This document shows, in pieces, positions 1 through 11,146 of a stretch of 64,000 nt of DNA (the first letter of the stretch is position 1; the number at the start of each line of letters is the position of its first letter). A program made the position numbers and the translations under genes. The notes beneath the pieces are model-generated. The model worked only from the letters and a program-made list of their open reading frames with translations. It did no database searches and was not told the origin of the DNA. Source of the stretch: Chimonanthus salicifolius (taxonomy: Eukaryota > Streptophyta > Magnoliopsida > Laurales > Calycanthaceae). The stretch lies in contig CM023542.1 in the NCBI GenBank assembly GCA_013350335.1, positions 9,864,999-9,928,998 of the forward strand, written 5' to 3'.

Positions 1-2
1 AA

Positions 3-705
3 CACTTTTGCAATCGCCCATTTGCCAACTTGCTAAAATCATATGGGGTGACGCACAAAGTGGTTACTCCTTATCACCCGCAAATAAGTGGTCAAGTGGA
101 AATTTCGAATAGAGAGATTAAGCGTATTCTCGAGAAGACAATCAATCCAACTATGAAAGATTGGTCTTCCAGACTCATTGATGAACTATGGGCATACCGT
201 ACAACGTTCAAAATGCCTATAGGAATGTCACCCTACCATCTGGTTTATGGGAAGGCATGTCATCTTCCAGTCGAGCTAGAGCACAAAGCTTATTAGGCAA
301 TCAAAAATTTCAGTTTTGCTCTAGACTCTGCTGGACAACATCGGAAACTTCAGCTGATTGAGCTGGAGGAATTACGAAATAAAGCCTATGACACGACCAA
401 AAGGTACAAAGATCGGATGAAAGTGTTTCATGACAAACACATATTGAGAAAATCTTTTACAGTTGATCAGAAGGTCTTATTGTACGATTCAACGTTGCAT
501 CTTTTTCTTGGGAAGTTAAGGTCCAAATGGACAGGTCCATTCATTGTTTCATCAGTATTCCCACATGGGGCAGTACAGATTAGGCATCCTAGGAGTGGTC
601 AGTGCGTTCAAAGTTAATGGGCAACGATTAAAGCCACTTTTAGCGTTCCCCGTTCCTGAAGAAGAGACCGAGGTCGCGATAGTCGATCCTGTGTACCAAG
701 ACTGA
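3..705 (+). pseudogene. Retrotransposon integrase C-terminal region, broken
   Basis: The frame reads from position 3 ([12 protein letters not shown]) through the integrase core motif [19 protein letters not shown], which holds the third catalytic acid (E of GQVE), to the C-terminal GKLRSKWTGPF motif typical of plant Ty3/gypsy integrases. It joins viral cDNA to host DNA in an active element. An in-frame TAG at 294-296 interrupts it, and near 595-600 the frame shifts by one, after which it continues (VNGQRLKPLL) to a TGA at 703-705. The N-terminal zinc finger and first catalytic acids lie upstream of the window. No chromodomain is visible after the C-terminal motif, which argues against a chromovirus. 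Identity is clear; the copy is non-functional. Confidence 0.9.
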
Positions 706-1032
706 TTTGAAGACCCATACCCATTCACTCACATACCCATCTTCATCCTTTCTATTACCCAGACAATCCATCTATCTATGTCTGAGTCCGTCTAAGTCTT
801 CAGTGTTTAGTATATATTTTCATCGAGTCCATTTAGGATTTCTTTATTTGGTCCATTTTGCACCTCATGCATTCCTAGGTATGTCCGAACCCCGATTGTT
901 CGTTTTCTAAAATATTTCTTTTTTTACACCTGGCCAGTGTCAATTAGGAAACATTGAGGACAATGTTCAATTTAGTTTGAGGGTACTAGGGTCATTTAAA
1001 AAAAAAATCCATCATCTGTTTTGTCTTTATGA

Positions 1033-1485
1033 CCAGCAGATGTTAAAGAACTAGATAGGAGTCATGCACGTAGACGGCGAGTTTTTGTCTTCGCATTATA
1101 TCTGTCTAGAATACAAGTTCCCCCAGACTTGTGTAGGAAAATCATTTCCTTAGTTATGAGGGTGAGGAAGCTGGAAATCCAAGAGGAGCAACCCAGACCT
1201 CTTTGTGGTAGAAGCACTCTGGCTGCAAAGAGGAAAGCTAAGAGGCTAGGAATCTGTCACAAATGTGGACGTGGAAATTGTAATGGAATAATATCTGATC
1301 AAAGAGTTCGTTGTGTGACAGCAGCAAAGCATAGACCTATTAGTGAAAATAAACAAATTTATTTGGATTTAGTCAAACGTAGAGTAAGTCCGGAAAGACT
1401 GAGACTCCTTGGTGTCCTAAGAACTATTGATTTTCGCTTATGGGACTATAAACGTCTTAACAATCTGACGTTAAACGAGTCATAG
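1033..1485 (+). CDS. Extra retroelement ORF, cysteine-rich, resembling carlavirus nucleic-acid-binding protein
   Basis: An open frame of about 150 codons runs from 1033 to a TAG at 1483-1485, between the integrase and the 3' LTR. No in-frame ATG is visible at its start (the first ATG is well inside), so the start codon is unknown or lost. The protein has an arginine run (ARRRR), a segment LYLSRIQVPPDLCRKII, a basic stretch AAKRKAKRLG, then CHKCGRGNC followed by another cysteine (VRCV), a CX2C-type cluster directly after a basic patch. That order is the layout of the cysteine-rich nucleic-acid-binding/silencing-suppressor proteins of carlaviruses, and the VPxDLCxxI segment also fits. I infer a captured or shared RNA-binding, possibly RNA-silencing-suppressor, function for the retroelement. 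Family call is by eye only. Confidence 0.45.
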   Translation, partial: PADVKELDRSHARRRRVFVFALYLSRIQVPPDLCRKIISLVMRVRKLEIQEEQPRPLCGRSTLAAKRKAKRLGICHKCGRGNCNGIISDQRVRCVTAAKHRPISENKQIYLDLVKRRVSPERLRLLGVLRTIDFRLWDYKRLNNLTLNES

Positions 1486-3116
1486 TTTTCTTAGGCAGAG
1501 AGAGGCATGACTTAATCTTTTAAGGGTAGAGTAATGCAAAAGCTGATACACATTGGTACTTAACAAGATTGTCAATTTAAGTCTAAGAAAAGCATGCTTC
1601 TTGACGATCTGACGTAAAAAGAGTCACATTTTTAGCATTAAGACGTAAATAAAAATCTTTATATCATACTTTTTTGGAAAGATTTTTAAAGGATTTATGC
1701 TCGGAAATACATGTACATAGCCATATCAATGTTAGTCTGAAAAATAAAAATATTCATAACTCGAGTGATCACGAGAGGAATACTAGTGGAGACTTAAACC
1801 CAGTGAGCTTTAGAGTCATTCTATCCTTCTGAGGGCTATAAGTAAACTCTTGTTTCTTTGATAAGCGCATTGAGTCGTTGAGTGATCTCATTATTATTGA
1901 TTTGGTCATATTACTAAGAACGTCATCAAATTTGAATTAGTACACCTGAAATTTTTCTGGATTTATTCGAAGCAAATAAATCATCTTATGAAGCTTGTGA
2001 TAGGATATAGGCCATTTTTGGACCGTTTGATCCTTCAAGCTCACCTATTTTGGTCATTTCATCTTGATAGTTCCCCATTTGAGCCTAATATAACCTCTTT
2101 TATTAACTAGCCGTATCTACTATACCCAACTCTGGACATGGAGTTCGAGCCAAAATTTTATATCCATTACTTATTATCATATGAGAAAAGGTTAGGGAAG
2201 AATTTAGGATAGGATTCACTGAAAAATGAAAAATAAAAAATAAAATGGGAACATCCATACATCAAAAAGGGATGCTGAAAGAGAAAAGAAAAAAAGATTT
2301 AAAAAAAGAAAAGAAAAAAGGGAACATCCATATGTCAAAATGGGATGTTGAAAAAAAAATATGAAAAATATTAGAGGAAAAATATCCCGCTCATATTATG
2401 AAGACCTCTAACCTTTTCTTATAAAAGTGTTAATTTTTAGAGTCTTTTATCCCTTCTTTGATATGACCCGGTCCTAAGCCACATTTCGTCCTATTAGAAA
2501 GTCCTATTGATCCTAAGTCTAAATAAGGTATTTCATGTAGAGAATAGAGGAGGAAAAATAATGGTATTTGACTCAACGTTCTTAGGAAAATGGCATCTAT
2601 TCATGAGATCAATTATTTTCTTCATCTATGCCGTCTTTGTTTAATACATATGTGAGAATTTTGATTTGAATACGTAAACTCTGCTCACATATACCTTGAG
2701 AGAAAATAAATCCACCTTTGAGCGTTAGTATTTCTCAGAGATATATCTGGTGAGATTTGAAGTCAAAGCGTATTTTCCAGTGGTGGTTATAAACCTTGTG
2801 TCAACTTGGAAACAGAAGACTGTCTTAATATTGGCTATCACACACAACACTTCGGGTATAAGTCTTGTAAAATGAATTTTAGAGTTGTATGATATTTAGA
2901 TTTTTGTCTATGTGTTTTTGCTAAAAAATTCGATGTTTGTGGGTGTAATCACTGGAAACCCTCACGAGACTATAACTCGTCCACTAATGGTGAGCTAGGG
3001 GTTTAAAGGTTTGTTGCATAAGCTAAATGCAATTGAGAGTACCAGCGAAAGTGGTGTAGGATTTTTTTTTACTTTTAGTTAGCAGTTTTTGTTTTACTCG
3101 AGGACTAGCAAAATCT
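1486..3116 (+). other. Non-coding 3' internal region of the retroelement
   Basis: AT-rich sequence with no credible ORF. It contains a purine-rich stretch (about 2225-2400) in which a motif of the type GGGAACATCCAT is repeated twice about 75 bp apart, and two related GACGT(T)AAA-GAGTCA motifs near 1466 and 1607. Long untranslated regions between pol and the 3' LTR are normal for plant Tat/Athila-like elements. Confidence 0.6.
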
Positions 3117-3131
3117 AAGTTTGGAGGTATT
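3117..3131 (+). other. Polypurine tract next to 3' LTR
   Basis: AAGTTTGGAGGTATT lies immediately before the TG start of the LTR at 3132. Together with the preceding CTCGAGGACTAGCAAA, this is the usual plus-strand priming context of plant Ty3/gypsy elements. Confidence 0.7.
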
Positions 3132-4790
3132 TGATGAACACCGTAAAACTACCATTTTACCCTTTAATATTAGATTAATTAGTCTTTATTTTGTAAACAT
3201 TAGATATGTTTAATGTTGTTTTTAGTTTTGCAGTGTGTTTTGAGAAAATACAAGAAATGTGAATAAAAATTGGAGAAAATGGGCAACAAGGTCAAATTTG
3301 GATTGGATGTAGGCTTGAGAGAGAGCATGATACACTAAAGTTCTTATCAGTTAAGGGGGCTAATGTAACACCCTTGAATTTCAAAGTTATCATTTTATAT
3401 GAAATTATTCATATTTACGGAATTGCCATTGTGATAAAATTGATTTGAATTTAAATGGGTCAATGGCTCAATGAAGACCCAAAGGATGGTAGATTGTTTA
3501 CAAAACAAATAGATGGATAAGATGAATTTAAACGGGTCAAGAATCATATTTGGGTCAAATTTTGATAAATGGGTCAAAATGGCTAGATGGGACCCAATGG
3601 GTAGTGAATGGCATGATTAACCATGGATTGAGTTCAAGCTTAGTTAATTTAAGTTTATTAATTGCTTGAGTTTGGGTTGAGTTGAAATGAATGATGGGTT
3701 TAGTTGAGTTGAATTTATTAGTTAAGTTAAATTAAATGAATGAATTAGGTTGGGTGAGTTGAATAAATGAGTTGGATGAATAGGTATTTTTAAGGAGTGA
3801 GGTGAGTGTAAGATGGAGGTATGAGCTGGTTGCAAATTTTAACTCAATAAAAACGTGAGTTGCAAGGTGATTTCATGCATGTAACTCCTAAGATAGACAT
3901 GAATGGGAGTGGCATTACATGGGAATTACAAAGGTGAGGGTGCATTTCAAATTCAAATTGTGATGCACGTTGGAGTAGTATGGATCATTATTTTCATGCA
4001 AGTAAGCCCCAAACTTGGATCTACTGTTTATGAAGTTACACAAATACAAGGAGCCGTTGGGTGCCCTTGGAGTTTCATCTCAAAGATGAAACCCCCAAGG
4101 GAGGTGTTAAGAAATGACGGTTACACAAAGGTCTCATTATTACACACGTTGGAGATATGAGGATTACCATCTTAGATGGAAAATGAAAAGCCAAGAAACT
4201 GTTGGAGGGTTTCATCTCAAGGATGAAATCCCCACATGAATTAAGTAGAGGAAGTAAATGGGAGGAGAGTTACATTTGAAGCCAATATTGGGCTGAATGT
4301 GATTAGCCAAAAAAAAAAAAAAGGATTGCATTTTATCACTATCTCCTCCTCTCTTGGACGTCCTCTATCTTTCTAAACCAAGAGCAGTAGCTGGTTGCTC
4401 ATTTCAATTAGTTTTTGGGTAATCCTTTCATCAAGACAAAAATCAGCAAAAGGGTTTTGGCAACAAGGTTAGCAATTTCATTCAAGACCAAAGTTCCCTT
4501 TCTCTCTCTCTCTCTCTCTTAAGTCCTTGTCACCTGGCTGAATTATCTCAAGGAGCTTGCATCAAGATCAGTATCAGCCCAAAGAACAGTAAGAGAGAAG
4601 GAGAGGTCAAGGAGATAAAGGGTCAAAGAAGGAGTCAAAAGAACCGAAGGAGACGCGGTATTAGTAAGTGCATTTTGAACCCTTGTTTAATAGATTGGTT
4701 AAGAAAATGAGATTCCATTGTATGGCCAGATCCATCAATGGTTTAGATCTAGAATTATGATGTTTAAAATGATAAAATATGGACCATAGG

Positions 4791-5966
4791 GTTCGGCCCC
4801 ATTGGATGGCCGAACCCCATGGAAAAATTTGGTGGATTCTATGGTATTTGAAAGTCAAAATCCATATTTTGGAGTGAGGCTTTTAAAAGATTTTTATATG
4901 GAATTAAGCTTACTGTTTTGGAGTAGATATGACATGACTGAACCATATTTATCTTATGTTAATTTGCTGATTAATTTCATAGATAAATATGGGTGGATTT
5001 CCATTAAGAGAACCATAGGGTTCGGCCATGTGTATGGCCGAACCCCATGGACTGTTTTGAGGATGGATTTGGGTTTTGATTTAAGATGTAAATACATGTT
5101 TTAGAATGGTTAAAAACATGGATTTGGGTGCTGGTTTCAGACCCAAGATAAAGGGTTAAATGTTCAAAATCAATTTCATGGTGTTCGGCCAATGAGCATG
5201 GCCGAACCCTATGAAATTGGGCTAATTTTTGGATGGTTGTTTGAAAGGTAAAAACCTGATTTAAATATACTATTATTACATGATTAATTGAGGTTTAAAA
5301 ACAGTAACATAACCATTGGGTTCGGCCACCATAGAGGGCCGAACCCCATGTAAAAGGATGTTGGTTTTCATGTTGTGAACCCCATGGAAACCATGAAAAC
5401 CCATGGACTGTTTTGTGGAATAATTGGGTTAAGTTTATAATGGACATTAGGTATTATTTATATGCTTTGATTTAAGAATAATATATGTTTGTTTATGGAG
5501 TTAGTATGGGTAAGTAATCAGCCAACATGAATGATGGAAATTGGGGATAAAAAATCACATTGGTGAGGCCGAACCCCACTAATGGTAATTGTGGGACATA
5601 GTGGTTAGTTTATATGGAGATATGGAAGGTTTAAGAAGGATCAAATTAAGTGGTGAGGTTCAGCCGTGTGTATGGCCGAACCCCACTAAGATGGTTTTAT
5701 GTTAGGTGATGGAAGTTAGCTAATTTAAAGCAAAGGTTGGTCTCAATGGCACAATCGTAATTATGGCTGAAATGATCAAAAATAAAATGATCATATGATG
5801 GGATAAATGGACTAAAACCAAAGTGGTAAGGTTCAGCCATAATGTATGGCCGAACCCTACCAAGGTTCATTTAGAAGTTTGGGTAATTAGATGGTTTTAA
5901 TTAAATAAAAGAATGACCAAAGTTTTAATTGATGAGGTTCGGCTATGGCTTTGGCCGAACCCCACT
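4791..5966. repeat. Array of GGTTCGGCC inverted-repeat motifs
   Basis: About eight units, at roughly 4791, 5018, 5182, 5318, 5567 (half unit), 5657, 5828 and 5938, read GGTTCGGCC, a spacer of some 8-12 bases, then GGCCGAACC(CC). Each can form a 9-bp stem. Spacing is irregular, about 90-230 bp, with different AT-rich sequence between. Some left arms carry a C-to-A change (GGTTCAGCC) while the right arm is unchanged. The array lies within solo LTR copy 1; I do not find the same motif in copy 2. Confidence 0.8.
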
Positions 5967-6262
5967 AGGTGGTTCTTGGAACATTAAGCTTTGCTGGAAA
6001 TTAGGAGGATAAATGATTAACTTGCTGCCATGTACATAGGGTATTCGGATTTTTAGAACGGTGAGCAAGCCGTGATCGGAAGACGGTCCAAAGGAAGGGT
6101 CGAACAAAGTAAACTATTGTAGGTTTCCTACCTTTATTGTAACCACTATTCCATATGCTGTTTTATGTTGATTTTGATATCCTATATGATTGTAAAGTTA
6201 TGTTTCTAAATGACATATTTGCATAGACATCTCATGCATGGCATAGGATGATGGTATTGTAA

Positions 6263-6412
6263 CCAGAGGCCACACTCCGTCGGGGCATCCGAAAGACCAC
6301 TGTGGGGTACCCTGATGATGAGAATCCCATCAGGAGGAATCCAGAGGCCACACTCCGTCGGGGCGTCCGAAAGACCACTGTGGGTTACCTTGACGATGAG
6401 AATCCCGTCAAG
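6263..6412. repeat. Two tandem 78-bp units with stem-loops
   Basis: CCAGAGGCCA begins units at 6263 and 6341. Each unit carries CTCCGTCGGGGC and ends in a hairpin. The first is CCTGATG (6311-6317) pairing with CATCAGG (6328-6334); the second is CTTGACG (6389-6395) pairing with CGTCAAG (6406-6412). The loop sequence is identical while both stem arms change together. The same hairpin type is repeated in copy 2 at 18885-19150. Confidence 0.8.
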
Positions 6413-7397
6413 TGATGGCTATGTTGAATGGTGATGGGTGGGACTCATTACATGATCATTTCATACATAGCATGTTTTATGGAAGTTTTGACACACATGT
6501 ATTATTATCATATTATTTGCATGTTTTTGACTAACCATGTGATAGCCCTAATCGGAAACACTACTGGGCGCGTTGATCTAACGCCCTATCTATATCCTTA
6601 GTGGATGATGCAGGGAAAGGAAAGAACGTGGTTGGAGAAGAGGACTAAGCACGAAAACTTGGGCGGTTTGAATGATTGGAATGGACTATGAATGGATTAT
6701 TTATGGACTTGTTATTTGATTTATCTGGACAATGTAATTTGGTAATTAGATGTTGGCATGTAATAAGTAGTTAAGTAGATGCTACCATTGGATTTATTTG
6801 GATGGTTTGGAATGAATGGTAGACTAAGGATATATAATAATTTTGGAGAATAAATTAGGTACTTTGCTATCTAAGTATGGAAAATTGGATTAGTGATAGG
6901 ATCTATTATAACCTCAGTTAGATTTAGACTAAATTAATTCCGCTAGTTATATATGTACCATGTGCGGATCAGTTTTATGGACTTAGTTCATACGCACATG
7001 GGCTTGGCCAGTTAAGGGTCAGATTTAGAGATCTGAACTTAACTCGCGTCGTAACATTCTGCCCCGATCACTTGTTGATTATTATTATATTTAAAAAAAA
7101 AAAAAACTCTGAAAATTAGAGTGAAAAGGGCGGGGTGTTACAGCTAAGATGCAGCCTGCATCACGAAGAGTTAAAAAGGTGCCATTGTATCAACAAAACT
7201 CCAGGATAGCATTTTCTGCTGAGAAGTATATATAAGAGTGGCATTCTTCTCTTCGGAATAGCTGATGTTAGACATCTCAGTTGATCATCAGCTTAGCTAT
7301 AATCACCATTGTTCAAATGTATTGAAGGCCTATTATGAAGCATGCAAATGTGAAAATGAAAAAAAAAAAAAAAGAATTGGTGGCTGGAAATACGTGA

Positions 7398-7844
7398 ACT
7401 CTCGAATGTCCGTCAACTTCCACAGGTGCAGAAAAGGGTACTCTTGGCTGGATAGAAGAAGATAGAAAAGAAGAAAAAAATGAGAGTTATGAGAACGATG
7501 AAAGAAGCAGCAGCAGCGGTAGCTTAGGCTGGGAAAGCGAAGACTTTGAGTTCAGGTCGTGGGTCGAAGACCCGATACTAATGTGCGTTGCGGACAACGT
7601 CTTCTACCAGGGTTAGATTCTTCCTCTGCGGACTTCTGTGAGTTCGGAAGGTAGATTGCTTTCTAGGTTCTGTCCCGACAGCCAGAAATTGAATAGTTTC
7701 AAGTCGAGGACGGAATCCATGGATCGCTGTTCGGGTAATGGAAGTTGGGTCTTCAGCAGCAGCAACAACTGTGGAAGCACCGGCAACAGAGACTGCAGTG
7801 GAAGAAAGAGCGGTAGTAGTGAGTGTAATGATAGAAGCAGCTGA
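7398..7844 (+). pseudogene. Gene fragment with one in-frame stop, unrecognised Ser-rich protein
   Basis: One frame stays open from 7398 to a TGA at 7842-7844 except for a single TAG at 7614-7616. Before it the protein reads an acidic, Ser-rich stretch (GSLGWESEDFEFRSWVEDP) and then CVADNVFYQG; after it, ILPLRTSVSSEG, FKSRTESMDRCSG and a Ser/Asn/Gly-rich tail. The acidic start, a short (A)D-x-VFYxGxILPL motif and a Ser-rich tail resemble small plant regulators of the DUF1645 or membrane-associated kinase regulator type, but I cannot settle the family. Base composition is clearly higher in GC than its surroundings. It lies inside the older LTR, so it looks like host sequence captured by or inserted in the retroelement. 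Confidence 0.4.
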
Positions 7845-9458
7845 AGCAACAACACTATGGGCCATCGACAGAGAAGAGAAAAAGATGAATCCACAACCCA
7901 GAAGTACACCCTCTGGCAGCTACTTCTGATTTCACGGGTGGTCAAGCGCCTAGTCAAGAATTTTCGTCTTTTCAACGCAAAGGATTGCCGGATGGGTGCC
8001 TCCAGATATTGGGCCTTTTTCCCCTCATCACCCGATGAGATCTAAAATTTCTTGTTGCTGAATCTATTCTCCTGCAACCCTATCATGTTTTAGCAGTTGG
8101 GAAGAGATAAGGAAGAAGAAAGGTTTGCCAGCTGAGAAAAGGGGATAAGAAGAAGGAGGGTTTTGCCATGAGATATAATCGGAAGAGATAAGGAAGAAGG
8201 AAAAGTTACCAGCTGAGAGATAAAGAAGAAAAAGTTGGGTTTGCTGTGAGATATGAATAAGGAAAAGGGAGAAAAGGATAGAAAGGAGTATCAGAGAAAA
8301 GCTGCCTTGTAGTGTTAGCCGATTAAAGGGGATAAAGAGAAGGGCTTACACGACACTTGTTCTGTACCATCGGTTGGAATTTGAAATAGGACTCTTTACT
8401 TGTCCATTTCTTTTCTTATAAATAGAGCATAGACTCCATTGGAAAAGGTGAACAGATCAAGAAATTGAAGGGGCTGAAGTTGAACGGCTAAGAACAGAGA
8501 AAAATATTTCATTTTTTGTAAGTTATTTATTTTATTTTTATGTAATGAGTTCCAAAAGATTGTATTTTCTTATATTCCAATTTTTAAATGAAATTCATGG
8601 TAGATTCTTTAGGTTTATTGTGTTCCCAATTATTAAATATTCTATAGTGATAGTTTTTAATTTTATTTTAATTCTTTTTATGAATGTTATGAAACAAATT
8701 ATTTTAGAATTTTTCAACGAAAAGTAGAACCCCTGTTAGGATCGGTGGGACTTGACCTTTTTTTTTCAGTCTAAGGGTTCTTTTCAAGAACAGTTTATTT
8801 TAGATTTGGAAAATACAAGTGTAAATCACGCTTAAGCCTAAGGCTTGAATTGAAAATTTTTGATTTAATGGATGACGTAATTTTTCTAATTAGAATTTTA
8901 ATAATTGATGAACTTGAATTTATATTTTATAATTCTAGAATATTTCATAGTTTAGGTCATGATTCTATTTTTAAATGGGATAACGTGCCGCCTTAGATAC
9001 TGGTCTCGATTCCAATGTAAACTATGTAAATAATTTATTATTATTATTTTTTTCATTTTTTATTTATTCATAAAAAAATCTTTGAAATGATTTAATTAGG
9101 TTAGAAATATTTTTTTTTTCTTAAATTTACATTTTAAATTAGATTGAGGTCATTTAAATTCACTTCACCATTTTAATCAAAATTTTTAAATCAATGATAA
9201 AAGTAGATCTTATATTTTGTTAACTTTCAAAGTTAGATAATTAATTAAATATTGGTTATCTAAATCTAGAATTTTGCTAAATTAAGATTATAACTCCATG
9301 TTTTAGAAAATTATTTTCTTAGATCACATTATTTTAATGGTACTATTTTTATTTCATATAAATATTTTGTTGATTTCCCTTGGATACTACCTCGCACTCA
9401 TTCACTACACAATTAATTGGTTCATGCGCTTGCGAATTAAATTAAAATCACAACAACA

Positions 9459-11132
9459 TATATCTCAGTGCCAAAATCTTCATCTGTCAATCTTAATAAT
9501 TTTCATAGTTCTCTAGCCACTCTAGACTTTACTCGAGAACAAAAATATATGTTTCATAATATCGGGACTCCCAAGGCATCATAACATCTTCGGGCCGCCT
9601 TCGAGGGATCCAACATCTAGCATTAGAGTGTATATTAGGGAAGATATATCCCACCAATCCCTTTATACCCTTCACATTTGTTCAACATCTTACATCATCC
9701 TAAATATAAATGGATGACACAATACATTTTTTGATCGAGTTGAGACACAATGCTCTCAGTTGCCTACGTACCATATAGTGGATCAGATCAACCGTAGTTC
9801 ATCATTTTCACATTTGGGTTGACATTAGGGAGTGGTCCTACTTTTATTTTGAGGAAATCAAACAAGTCTTTCTTAGCATTTACATTACATTCCATGCATT
9901 CTCAATCATGATAGCACATCTCCATTGTAGCACAAGTTAACCCCCTTGGGTTCTAAGATAATTAACCTTAACTCGCTCATATCACTTTGTCTAACCCTTT
10001 ATCAAGTTCCTCTTCAAATCATAGAAATTCATTCTACACATGGTTAGGTCGATCCATCACAACCATTATCAACACAGGTACTTATTAGTGATGTACACAT
10101 CATCACATAATCTAAGTATGACATTAAAACACATTCATCATGCTTATTATATGAGTTACTCATCTAAAAATTCTGATCACAATCATGAGAATTCATTTGA
10201 TAAATACATTACTCATAATCATACACAAGTATATGAAGTTATCAAGGCCTTACATTACACATCTTAGGAAGTCTTGATTTATTATACATTCTATCATACT
10301 TTAACATATCATAAATCTATGAATTCTAAATTATAGTATACATCTAATCATAGGGAACTTGGGAAACTCATACATATGTATCTGATACAATATATTCACA
10401 TCAATCACACATACGCATAAAGAGGCCAAATCATAACCTTACACAACTATGCATTAGAATGTGCACAAAGCAACATTCACTCAAACATATTATCACACAC
10501 CTTGTGAGCATGAAATTTTACAAATATTCCCAATGCTCCAAGTGTATGACATTCTTCAATTTTACCCAATGTTATCGAACGCGAATCGTATTGAATTCGG
10601 TCTATGGGTGTGAATCATGAATCAGAAATAGTAAAATTGTACGATTCATATATCCTCTTATTCTTAAAACCATTTTGTTGACCTGAGCCATTACAGTTCT
10701 TCTGCTGAAAAACTGACCTGCCCTTTATGCTCTGAAATCTCAGAGCACTGCCAGAGTACATATCTGCAACAAGACGGATCTAAGAAGAAACATGGACGGC
10801 ACCCCACCTCTGCAGAATCTGGTTTGATCTGCCTCTTTGTGTGCACGTCCTTGTATCAACCTAAAACCCCAAGAACACCCTCACATGCACGTTTGTCTTC
10901 CACACAGCACTGACATATGTGTCTCTCCTATGGTTTCACATTGGATGCCTTTTGTTTCTTACTCTGCCTCCTCATGATCTGTTGCTCTCTTTATGCTTTG
11001 TTGCAGCCCTCTTTTCTGCTCTGTACTGACCTTCCCAATCGCTCAACCTCTATTGGCGGAGTCTACAGAACACCGATCTGCAATCCATGGTGTTGTATTC
11101 CATTCACCCTTTAATCCCAGATCTCAACCTCA
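9459..11132. other. No recognisable gene
   Basis: AT-rich sequence between the end of the family B LTR and the primer site of a minus-strand retroelement. Part (about 10700-11132) should be the leader of that element. A fragment CAATGTTATCGAAC at about 10567 resembles the terminal repeat of the MITE at 16360, but no partner end was found. No ORF here looks like a protein. Confidence 0.5.
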
Positions 11133-11144
11133 GCTCTAATACCA
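11133..11144 (-). other. tRNA primer-binding site
   Basis: On the minus strand TGGTATTAGAGC lies two bases inside the LTR end at 11147. It differs at one position from TGGTATCAGAGC, the standard initiator-Met tRNA primer site of plant LTR retrotransposons. It sets the element's direction as minus, with the 5' LTR on the right. Confidence 0.7.
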
Positions 11145-11146
11145 CT

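Larger units (their letters stand above)
3364..7142 (+). mobile_element. Solo LTR (family A), copy 1, TSD GCTAA
   Basis: A 3,779-bp unit begins TGTAACACCC and ends GGGTGTTACA, flanked by perfect 5-bp duplications GCTAA at 3359-3363 and 7143-7147. No gag, pol, primer site or polypurine tract is inside, so it is a solo LTR left by LTR-LTR recombination. It matches 18233-22570 in inverted orientation: the ends, the GGGCGCGTT...TAACGCCC segment near 6565-6590, the CTCCGTCGGGGC segment and a (TC)n tract at 4498-4519 occur in the same order. It is inserted in the older 3' LTR. Strand is given relative to copy 2; the true transcript direction is not proven. Confidence 0.9.
1..9458 (+). mobile_element. 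Ty3/gypsy LTR retrotransposon, 3' part
   Basis: The window opens inside an LTR retrotransposon in plus orientation. In order I see the integrase end (3-705), an extra ORF (1033-1485), about 1.6 kb of non-coding internal sequence, a purine-rich tract just before 3132, and a 3' LTR that starts TGATGAACAC at 3132 and ends ACAACAACA at 9458. The LTR ends match, in reverse orientation, the solo LTR at 25581-26698, which fixes the borders. The 5' half lies outside the window, so no target duplication can be tested. Stops and a frameshift in the integrase show the copy is dead. Its structure (long 3' internal region, extra ORF) recalls the Tat/Athila side of plant Ty3/gypsy, but that lineage call is inference. 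Confidence 0.8.
3132..9458 (+). repeat. 3' LTR (family B), interrupted
   Basis: Starts TGATGAACACCG and ends GCGCTTGCGAATTAAATT then ACAACAACA. Both ends align with the reverse complement of the 25581-26698 solo LTR (TGATGAGCAC... start; the ACCTCGCACT and CGCTTG motifs near the end). A 3.8 kb solo LTR plus duplicated target (3364-7147) sits 232 bp inside it. After removing that, about 2.54 kb remains, more than twice the 1.12 kb of the other family member. The excess lies around 7150-8400, where a gene-like segment (7398-7844) is found. TATA-like sequences occur at about 7228 and 8414. Confidence 0.7.

Noticed and set aside
7578..7975. Minus-strand ORFs of 95 and 120 codons (Thr/Ala/Leu-rich)
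   Set aside because: They are antisense to the Ser-rich plus-strand fragment and mirror its CAG/AGC-rich codons.
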